Program-made: the position numbers and the translations under genes
From: Pragia fontium DSM 5563 = ATCC 49100
GTDB lineage: Bacteria > Pseudomonadota > Gammaproteobacteria > Enterobacterales > Enterobacteriaceae
Assembly: GCF_900112475.1 (NCBI RefSeq)
Contig: NZ_FOLW01000001.1
Location: forward strand, 496,001-560,000
Direction: 5' to 3'
DNA: 64,000 nt
Part shown: piece after piece, positions 10,519 to 20,600 of the stretch
Position numbering within the stretch: position 1 is the first letter of the stretch
Layout: every line of letters starts with the position of its first letter
Notes under the pieces: generated by a model
The model's database searches: none
What the model was told of the DNA's origin: nothing
The model's input: only the letters and a program-made list of their open reading frames with translations

Positions 10519-10536
10519 GACCAACCTCCTTGTCCA

Positions 10537-11352
10537 TCAATTTTCAGGCTGCGCTTTTAAGAACAAGTCTTGTTCGATGGCAATCAACAGAGCGGCAACC
10601 AGCAATAAGATCATGGTCCAGAGACATTTGGTTAACGGTTCGGTCTGCATCAGTTCCGCCGCCATCACCAGTGCAAAATGAAACAGAACAGCGGCTGGGA
10701 TACTGCGCTGACAGCGGTAATAAAACCAATTAGCCAAGATGGTGGCCGGAAGCATACTAATGAAGAAATTAGCGACATAAATTCCTCCCGCCTGCCAAAG
10801 TTGATTCTGATAAGTGTCGTGAATAAAAAACAGCGGTAGATGCCAGAGCGCCCATAATCCACTAAACGCCAGAGAGGTTGGTAGGAGTATTCCCCAGACG
10901 CTTCTCAAGCTGTCAACGCCGTAGCTGCGCCAGCCCAACTCTTCCATTAGTGCGGCAATCAGCGCCAGCGGCAACATAGGAAGAAATCCAGCAGAAAAAG
11001 CAAACTGACTTGCGCTATGGCCTGACAGTACAGACAGCCAAGTTGCTGCCAGTAGCGGAATCAGAATTAACCCCAGCATTATCAGTAAACGGCTTGGGGT
11101 TATTCCTTTTAGCGCAAATACTCTGCTGCGATAGTCCTGTCGTAGCAGGCTATTGCCGGAAGTACGCAGCATGACCCAAGCAGCAACAGCCGGACCAAGT
11201 AGCCCCAACAGAGCTGTAACCAGCGTCAACTGCCGCATATCGGGTAAATAGCTTAAGTAAGCGGCCACTGACCACGGCAGCCAAGAGAATAAAAAAACCA
11301 GACCAAAAAAGCGTAGAGGATAATAGCGGATTGGTTGTGTGATATGTCCCAT
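10537..11352 (-). CDS. CPBP family intramembrane metalloprotease
   Basis: A 271-residue polytopic membrane protein, about eight hydrophobic segments by eye. It carries the glutamate-type CAAX-protease/bacteriocin-processing (CPBP, Abi) signature: EELGWR gives the EExxxR motif (Glu137, Glu138, Arg142), LWALWHLPLF gives the second motif with His171, and FHFAL gives the third with His225. These residues coordinate the metal in intramembrane Rce1-like proteases. Bacterial relatives are linked to peptide maturation, self-immunity or signalling; the substrate here is unknown. The start is set by AAGGAGGGAGTTAATCG just before ATG. A near-palindromic operator overlaps its predicted promoter, and a small ORF follows in the same transcript. 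Confidence 0.9.
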   Translation of the reverse strand: MGHITQPIRYYPLRFFGLVFLFSWLPWSVAAYLSYLPDMRQLTLVTALLGLLGPAVAAWVMLRTSGNSLLRQDYRSRVFALKGITPSRLLIMLGLILIPLLAATWLSVLSGHSASQFAFSAGFLPMLPLALIAALMEELGWRSYGVDSLRSVWGILLPTSLAFSGLWALWHLPLFFIHDTYQNQLWQAGGIYVANFFISMLPATILANWFYYRCQRSIPAAVLFHFALVMAAELMQTEPLTKCLWTMILLLVAALLIAIEQDLFLKAQPEN

Positions 11353-11436
11353 CGATTAACTCCCTCCTTGGTGAACTACAGTTTTTCTAGCGATACCTGC
11401 CATTTATCGTCCCTAAATTGATGATGGAATGTTCAC

Positions 11437-11466
11437 ACCTTAGCAATTGACTGACGGTCGGTCAAT
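11437..11466 (-). promoter_or_regulatory. Promoter with TetR-type palindromic operator for the CPBP gene
   Basis: On minus, TTGACC (11460-11465) and TAAGGT (11437-11442) are separated by exactly 17 bp, a plausible sigma-70 promoter about 85 bp before the CPBP start. Overlapping the -35 and spacer is a 21-bp near-palindrome (11446-11466) with ATTGAC/GTCAAT outer arms and GAC/GTC inner arms. Dyads of this GACNGAC-GTCNGTC kind are typical of TetR-family repressor sites. No TetR gene is in the window, so the regulator is inferred. Binding would occlude RNA polymerase. Confidence 0.55.
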
Positions 11467-11579
11467 GAATAAAACAAAATCGGTGAGTTGTATCTTTTGC
11501 CCTTTTTATTGAGCACCTACGGCTGCACGTTCTGGTTTTCACCAGAATGACAAAGAGGAACACTGAAAAACCAAATAAA

Positions 11580-11655
11580 AAAACGTCAGTACCTATCGGT
11601 ATCTGACGTTTTCTGATTGACCACCTAAACCAACGGAACCAACATTCCGTTGGTT
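11580..11655 (-). terminator. Tandem hairpins ending the giant-protein transcript
   Basis: Two hairpins follow the giant gene's stop. The first (11628-11655) is a perfect 11-bp stem AACCAACGGAA/TTCCGTTGGTT with a 6-nt loop. The second (11580-11612) pairs AAACGTCAG with CTGACGTTT plus TACC/GGTA, and on minus runs into seven T, so it is a good intrinsic terminator. The first stem lacks a T-run and may protect the mRNA 3' end. The remaining gap up to 11436 has another short hairpin (TTCTGG/CCAGAA near 11530-11547) and no gene. Confidence 0.75.
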
Positions 11656-11675
11656 AGGCTAACTTCTACATCACA

Positions 11676-14600
11676 CTAACCACCGTTGGCGGAGCGAACA
11701 TCAATGGTCAACGCCGCAGAAGTACTGGCACTGTCCTGATTAGCCTGCTCCGTTGCCGTTGCCACAACCTTTAACACCACTTGACCACTAAACGATGCCG
11801 GTGGCGTAAACGTTAAGTGAGCTAATTGCCAGTCGGTAATATCCGCGGTTTGTTGAACGTTAGTCGCAGTGAAATGATGAACGCCATCGCTCAAGACGCT
11901 ACCTTCAGGTAAATCCTCCACCGTCATACGCAACGTTTCGGAGCCGTCAGTATCCGTCAGCGCCGCACTTATGGCTGACAAGGATATTGGCGTGTCCTGC
12001 ATTCCCTGATTGGTGGATAACACCTCGGTTAATCCAATGTTATCTACCATCATGCCACGTCCTTCACTGGAGAACTGGGTCGCTTCGGTAACAATACGCA
12101 GCGTTTGCTTACCGCCCTTGCCGACAAACGACAGGCTCAACGGTTGCCAATTCAGCCCATTGTTATCACTGACGCTTTCACTGCTACCGATACGTATACC
12201 ATCAACATAGATACCGATACGGGTATAGTCCGCACTAAAGCCCAGACAACCGGCTACATCTAAACTTAACTGATAGTTTACGTCAGCCTGCGTCACCATA
12301 TTGCGTTCAATACCCAGGGTTTGTGCCATGGTTCCCGCTGCATTGGTCAACTCTAACCAGTTTCTGCCATTACCAGCGGCAGATTTAACCACTTTAAGCT
12401 GTCCTTTGGCATTCTTCATCCGGTCATTGCTACCCCAGATTTTGAAACCATTTTTTCCACCGCGATAATTATCCGGCCCGGTAACCAGTTTCCATCCCTC
12501 CAGCTCACTGCGCTGCAGCAATGTTCCTAAACTACCGATGGTAGATACGCTTTCCCAACCGGTGCGGAACAGTTCCCGAGTATATTGCCCATCGCTGAGA
12601 ATCAACTGTGGCACATCCGCTACTGGCGTCACCGTCAGACGTACGGTAGCCGGAGCCGCATCATACTCACCATCGTTAACCGTCCAGCTAAAGCTATCTT
12701 CACCACTCCAGTCAGCCAGTGGAATATAGGTCACGGTATTATCCGCATTAAGCTGCAATTGACCGTGCTCTGGCTGACTAAGAATACGCAGGGTTAGCGT
12801 ATCGCCATCAATATCACTGGCGTTAGACAGCAGATCGAGCGTCAGGCGGCCATCCTCATCCAGCGTGGCCTGAATATCCTGCGCCACCGGAGGATGATTA
12901 ATCGCGCTCTGAATGACCGTCAACGCGACGCTCGCAACGTTAGACAGCGTAGAGCCAGCGCTAAGTTGATAAGTGAAGCCATCCTCACCATACCAACCCG
13001 CATTTGGCATATAGGTAAAGCTGCCGTCGGTATTCTGCACCAAACTACCGTGCTCAGGTTCCTTAATCAGCTTCACCACCACACCAGTCAGCCCGCCCAG
13101 ATCGTCGTTATCCATCACGTTGAGCGTTATCTGGCTATCCTGATCCAACGTTGCGGTATCGTTATAGGCATGCATTTCCACTTCACCGCTAACGCTGTCC
13201 ACCGTAAGAATAACCGTAGCTACGTTGGAAAGTACCGAACCGGCACTCAGCTGATAAGTGAAGCTGTCCTGACCGTACCAACCGCTATTCGGCGTATAGG
13301 TAAAACTGCCGTCAGCGTTGTGTACCAGACTGCCGTGCTCCGGCCCCTTCACCAGCTTGGTTGTCACACCAGTTAGCCCACCCAGATCGTCATTATCCAT
13401 CACGTTTAGGGTTAGCTGAGTATCCTGCTTCAACGTCGCTATATCGTTATAGGCATACAACGGAGCGTTAGCAGACTCACCCAGACGTAATCTGCTGATA
13501 GTTACCTGACTATGGGTTGCCGCATGACCCCGGCCAAAACCAATCAGATCAAACGACAGATTAATCGCCGTTCCCACCGCTACGTCGCTCAAGTCGATGA
13601 GCACGCTACGGCTACCGTCAGCATTCAGGGTACTGGTAACCCCATCCGCCAACCGCAATTGATCGTCAGCCTGTAGATTGAAGAGTGCATTGCTGTGGTT
13701 AACACCGATAGACGGCAATGGAGATATTCCGCTTGCCGCGTCAATCACTGCGACCTCAAAGGCATCATCCGGTCCGTTATCTACATCATCCAACACAATA
13801 TCCGTCAGTCTGAAAGAGAGATAACGCTGATTTTCTCCCAGCACAAACGCCTGATTCAAACGGGTTTGGCTGGTAGCCGCTTCCGTTAGGGTCGCTGTAT
13901 TGCTGACAAAACCAACCGTGCCGGTGGTGCTCCAGCCGCTGCCGTCGGCAAATTCGGCGTTGGTGAGTATTGGGTTGATATTCGTAACCTCAGCCTTCCT
14001 ACCCACTCGCTTATAACTTGAGCTTGGATGTATTTTGGGTGCTATCTCGGCCTGAATAATGCCAGTTTCAAGTATCGAGCTATCCAACATCTGTAATGGC
14101 TGACTGCTAGCTACTTCCATTACGGCATCATCTATAAAAGTATCTAAACTACGTCTTACACGTTTAGTTTCACCATAACTTTTTCTATCAATATCAACTT
14201 TGTCGATGCACGCATAATGAGTAACATCCTTTGTTCCTCCCTCTATACTGAAAGAAAAACGCCCCGCTTTCCCTTTTAATTCCGTTGGTATAGTAACTTC
14301 CCGAGATCGCCAGCCACCGTCACCTAACTTAGTAGTATCAAACAGCTGTAAACTTAAGTGTTTTCCACCTATAGAGGTAAAATTAACGACTAAATTAACC
14401 TCTTTATCCCAAGGGCCATTTTCGTAAATATAATTGTAGCCAAGATTCGCTGCCGAACCAGTAAACACTTTAAATCGTTTACCCACATAAACGTCAAACG
14501 TTAGCTTGGACACATCTTCTTTAAAATACATCCAATCATGCTGTAATGGATCCTCTCCCTGAATAAGCCTATATGAATAATCAAAAAAGTACTCCTGAGC

Positions 14601-17600
14601 CAGTGCGAGAAGGGCCGGTAGATTGGTTAATTTCTTTAACACATATTTACCAAATTCGCCCTTCAGCTTGGTACCCAGAGTTTTTAGATCATCAGCGGTA
14701 GGCTTGTATGAAGTACTCTCCTTTAAGAAATTCCATGTCTGACCTAAAAACTTAGATGGAGCGATATTTTTCATCGTATCCGATGCACCGTCTTTAAGCT
14801 GGTCCATCAAGTCCTTACGGGCGCTCTCAAGGATTTTATACAATACCTGAGCTCCATCCTTAGTAAAATCCTTGCCTAATAAAGTTCTAAGCGCCTGCTC
14901 AACGCGTTCCCAACTAAGAGAAACAACTAAATTCAATCCTTGCGATGAATTTTTAATCCCTCCCTGCATTGACCAGCCAGGAATTTCCGTCCACATACCG
15001 GTTAACCACTGTAGCGGTAAACGCCCATATATCGGAGCATAGCTGGACTGGAAATCACCGTTAAACACTTTCTGTTCCGCTACCAGAATATGTCCATGCT
15101 CAGAATGATTACTACCGTACTCGGTATTGTTCTCTGTGTATGAGATTACACCAGCACCGGTTCGTACCTCTTTCCAGTCGTCATCTGTGGCCCCACCAAG
15201 CACCGACCATGCCCAGCCGGTACCAACGCCTTCCCAGCTTGCTGTTGAATGCTGTTGCTGTGATCTATGCTCAGTAATCGTTTCCTTAGCGTTGTACCAT
15301 GAGTCACCGGGTATATCGTTAAGGTCAGCCTTAAGCCTAAACAATTTCGCTGCCCACCGATTATCGTGCTCTGACTCCAGTTCATCACGCCAGTTATAGC
15401 CATTGCGCCAAATAATATTATTAAATCCCATTGTCAGTTCGTTCCCCTCTTTCAGGGATAAATCGGCAGTTCCTAAATACCAGGTTTGTACCCGACTATG
15501 TGGCAGTGCTACTCCAAATCCTTTGTCACCAGCGAAGATCTTCCAATCAGAGGCCTTCACTATCGTATCTGTCTCAAACCAGGCTCGACCGTCCAGCAGA
15601 ATATCAATCGCCGCGCCTGGAATTGAACGACCGTTTGGCGTCAGGGTTGATCCTTTTTCATTCCCCCATAGCTTCCACACATTCTTCAAACTATCCTTCC
15701 TTCCATGACTCCCTAACGTTTGGTAATAGTTATCGGCAAAACTAATATTACTCCACATTTTAACGTCTGGATCGTAGAAGTCAGCATACTTGATGGTACC
15801 AAAACCAAGAACTTCAGTTAACGCTTTAAGCCCTTTCACACTGCTACGGAAACGTCCAATCCATACTGCTGCGCTAACTCCCGCCGCGGTAAACCATGGA
15901 ACGAGAGCAACACCATAAGCAGCAGCTTCCACCCAGAATAACTTATCATCAATATCATCCAGGAAGTCGGCTATCCGCAAATCCAACGCACCCTGTATGT
16001 GGTCGTGTGGATCTAACGTCGTCATATGAATATTCTTCACTTTATCTGAGAAATGGAGTCCTAAACGCTGGATTACCTCACTATTAACCGATGCTCCACG
16101 ACTGTGCCCGATAAAATGAAGCGGACAGTCAAAAATCTGCTCGCTATCATTTAAAGACACCATAAAGGCAAACAGAGCACTAGCCGCCGCTTCAGCAAAG
16201 CCTGAGTCATTAATGCCGGACTCATTAGCCCAGTCAGGTAATATAATCAGCGGCTTACCTCTCTTAATCGATTCCCGTTGAATCGGTAGGAACTTATCAT
16301 CAATCGGCCGACCCTTGCCTGGTTGGTGATTCTCATCCCAGACCCTCACCTTGCCAGTATCCTTCTCCATCTTAATGATAGTGCCACCGTTGTTAGCAAC
16401 AATGGATCGTGCCAGCTCAAGGGAGGCGGTTTCAGCGGCGAATAGAGGATTTAAAGAAAGCGGCGGCTGGAAGCCATGAGTCACTATCATAACGACAGGG
16501 AAATTCTGATTTTCCTTCGCCTTGACTTTCTCTACTTTAAACGATTTAAAATCACGATGGGTATTACCCGTTTTGGTCTTAATCTCAACGGCCCAATAAT
16601 ACTGTTGGGCTGCAGTAAGACGAGAAAATTCAGTAACTTTTCGACTGTCTACCCTATATTTTCCACTCTTCTCATCATATACCAAACCTCTAATTTGGGC
16701 TTCAGCGAGCGTAATATTCTTCCATGACAAAATGCGTCGAATATTTCTATCTTCATTCCAATTTTTTGTAATGTAATCATTTACCTTCTGGGAAATATCA
16801 TCCGTTGCCTCAGGTAAAAGGTCTTCTGGCCATAGCCCTTGCCCTAACGGCTGGCTACTGACATAGAATGATAAACTGGCAATATCAACGCCACGTTTTA
16901 CCTCCCACTCAAATATTGGTTGCGTACTGGCCTCAATATTCTGTATACCATCCAGGCCACTACCCGGCCCCAATAATTTCAATACGATGCTGGTTTGAAC
17001 AGCCGCATTAACACCAAAGATAGTTCCCTGAGCATCCGGTGATAACCGATCGATCTTCATCGGTTGTGCGCTTTTACTCTTAGGTTTCGGATTTTCCACA
17101 CCGTCTGAGAAATCCAGCTCCAGTGGTAAATACTGGTTTTGAGTTTCCTTAAAAGAACGCGTTATCGTCTTCATCAAGCCATCAACATTCCACACCAGTA
17201 AATAGTGGTAAAATGATGAAGCAGGATTCATTGGAGGATCTTCTTGCCACACGGTTCCAAGCAACTGGGTACCGTCTGCCGATAATGTCAGTTTATCAAG
17301 CGCCCCTCCCATAATAGGTGTCGTCGCCCCCAGGTATTTTGGCTTTCCTTTTTTGCCAAATGGATCCCTTACAAAGCCAATTTTACCGCCGTTTTGCTTA
17401 CTAAACGCTTCGCTATAATTACCCGCCGTATAGATGGGGGTATAGTAGACAAAGTTATAATCAGCAACCAAAGCGTATTCATCACCATCATACTTCAGAT
17501 AAACCACACCGTTAACGCGTTGAATATTCTGTAGGAATCGCTTTTGAATATAGCTAGAGTCAGAACCGGGATGAAGTGCTGCTTCTGCTTCAATCACTTT

Positions 17601-20600
17601 CGCAGAAGCAAGTTCCCCCTCTGCTTTTAGCTCACAGATTATTGCACTGAGCCCATAGTTATAGGCCAATGAACTACCTAACAGGAATTCACCTGGCTCC
17701 CCAGCGGCAACAATATGATTAGCACCTTTACCTGTACCTATACCACTACCTAAAGCGACTTTATGCACTCTACCGCTGGTAAGTTTTCCAGTCTCACTGT
17801 CAACATTTTTTAAATCAATAACGTAAACATTACCCTTATCCGCATTAAAATTATGTCCCAAGCTTCTAAAAGTGAGAGGGGCCGTAACGGCCAGATAGCG
17901 ATTTTCACTTATAGCCAGATCAAAATACCCCAAGCGAGCAGCCGGAATTTCCTGAATTTGCTGCTGCTGATAGCAGTAATTAGTGCTGGCCATATTAACG
18001 TTGATACGCATTAAACGATCTGGGCCAGAGATATCCCCACCATAGCGATCGCCCTCTGCTGCATACAACCAGTTATTAGCAAATGCTAAGGCACTAATAT
18101 TGGCATTACTACCGTGTATCCGTATGGTAAAAAAGACTTCACCTACCAGCAGATCTACCGCATAGATTTTGCCGTTACGACCCGCTATATAAGCTATCTC
18201 TTCATTCTCGGCCAGTACTACTTGGTTGGTTTTACCACCGTTAAGCTGGTTAGCCAGCTTCTCTCCTTTCTCATTTACCGTAATACTTTTCACAAAACTC
18301 AGCGGGAATAATTCTGCTTCATCGCGTTCCCCTGAATCTTGGTACAAATTAATACCTGCGTTAGTCACCACCAACGTCATGCGCTTTTTATCTAACCTAC
18401 TGGCTTCAACAGCGTTACTTATGTAGCCTGAGTCACGGTAACGGACAACACCATTCTCATCTATATATACCGCCACGCGCTCAACAACAAAGCTATGTTG
18501 GGATACGGCAATTCCCTTAGGTAAGCTAATACCTTCAAATTTGAATCGCCCTTCTGACATAGGTGAGTAAATACTTTCTTGCTCATTTAGTAGCCGGACT
18601 CCCATGCCTGGGGGGGTGTATGCTTGCTCGCGGAGTCCACCCAATGGCGGCCAACTTTTAGGTTTAATCCATAACCTATACTTAACCGCCATTACGCTGG
18701 CATCATTTGTTGCTGCTTTTCCGGCGATATTGACTTTAGCATCTCCGTCTAAATCTATTGAAAATGTATCAATTATCGGCTCCTCTGGCTTTGGCTGCTT
18801 TGGCACACCAAAATCAACAACAAAATCAACAACCTTGTCTTTATCCGCTAAAGGCTCCAAATCATATCGTTGATAGGCACCAGCATAATTAATCTCACGG
18901 ATACTGCATGCTAAACCTGAAATTAAGAGTCCAAACATTATTCCTCTTGTATTGCGAGCCAAGACCCCAACGGTTATGGCGGCTGCACCAAGGTATAACA
19001 AATCAGTATCTACCAAAAATGAGGATTTTTTCATCGATCCGGTATTTTTGTCATATTCAAATTTTGCTGATACACACAGAATATTTCCACCGGCCATGAC
19101 ACCCGGGTATGGCGGACTAGCAGTACGCGCTATGCCATCTGCGTCAACGAAACCGTTATCAATAATAAACCAAGTAGGTTGTAGTTCTCCGCTTTCACTT
19201 AATCCCATCCCCTCTCGCAGGAACAACACTTCAGTATCAGCATCCACTCCTGACACCTTCATTTCCAACTGTATTGGCAACAAAGGATCGCTATCACCGA
19301 GAGCTATATGGATAACCCCTAATGCATTCAACTGATCTTCATTCGGTAACGGTATATCAAGCTCGGCCAGTTCACGTTTTGCCACTGACACCGTAATATC
19401 TTTGTCCAGCGCACCTGGCGGAATCAGTAGCATATTGCCGTTGTTATCACTAACGACAGCACCATCCTGAGCAAATACCTCCACCGAACCATAACGAGGC
19501 TCTGCAACCCGTAGCTCAATCGTTTGTTGCTGACCACCGGCAATGACATAAATACATGCAACACCTGAAGTTTTAGACTTAAGAAGACCATCAGGTGTAA
19601 TTTCTGCCACACTTGCATCAGAAACGATATAGCGGAAGCCAGTATTGGCCGCACTAATATCACCATCCTCAAAAATCGATGTCGCTTTTATTTGCCGCTC
19701 ACCATGCTCTTCAGCCAACATAATCGATTGTGGATAAACGTCAATTTCATCTCCGTTTTGGTTCAGAACCGGCATCGTCCAAAGCGGAGCGATTTCAACC
19801 ACCAACGCATTCACCGCCACAATACCGCGCGCCGTGACGCTAAACAGCGTTTCCCCTTCAGCTAAACCATGAATAGCATCCTGCTCATCAACCCTGAGTA
19901 AAGTGTCATCATCAACGCTAACGGTGATGTAATCGCCAAACAGTTCAACGCCTTGTTGATCGGCAAAATCCCCGGTCACATTCAGCGTCATGCTTTCACC
20001 TACACCTAACACTGCCTTACGGGCAATATTAATGCGCTGTAATTTCGCATCACTGATGGTAAAGGCAATCTCAATCGGCTCGCCGGCAGCAAAACCGTCA
20101 TCCGCTAGCACTCGAATGGTTGCCGAACCGGCATAGCCCGCTTCTGGGGTAAAGATCAGCGTCTGTCCATCCGGTGCCAGAACCGCACTACCGTGCGTGC
20201 CGTCCAAAATGCGCCAGAATACTGCTTCACCTTCTTGATCGATGGCAATATCATCCAGTCGGGTACGTACGCCAAGATCAACGTGAGTCAGAACCGGCTC
20301 TTTAACAGCAACGTTCTGCGGCGGTTGATTAGCCCTAAAGCCGGTATTGGCATACAACAGCTGACGATCGCGATTATCAATCACCCCGTCACCGTTTAGA
20401 TCCCCGGCCAGATTCTGCGCCAGCAGCAGCGCCTCCCATTGGCTACTATCGGTGGCATCGACCTTACCATCCTGATTCAGGTCGCCAACGATCGATAGGC
20501 GGATCTGTGCCTCACCGCTACCGCGCAGGCTAATCAGTTTGGCTCCGCCCTGCGTGATACGCAGCAGATAAGTAGTTTTCCCTTGATGGGTAGACGTTGA

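Noticed and set aside
11530-11547. TTCTGG/CCAGAA hairpin as a terminator
   Set aside because: A short stem without a T-run; the stronger hairpins at 11580-11655 already end the transcript.
12894-13376. Plus-strand frame of 160 codons opposite the giant gene
   Set aside because: It is a shadow of the duplicated cadherin-like repeats, with His/Arg-rich repetitive composition and no domain.
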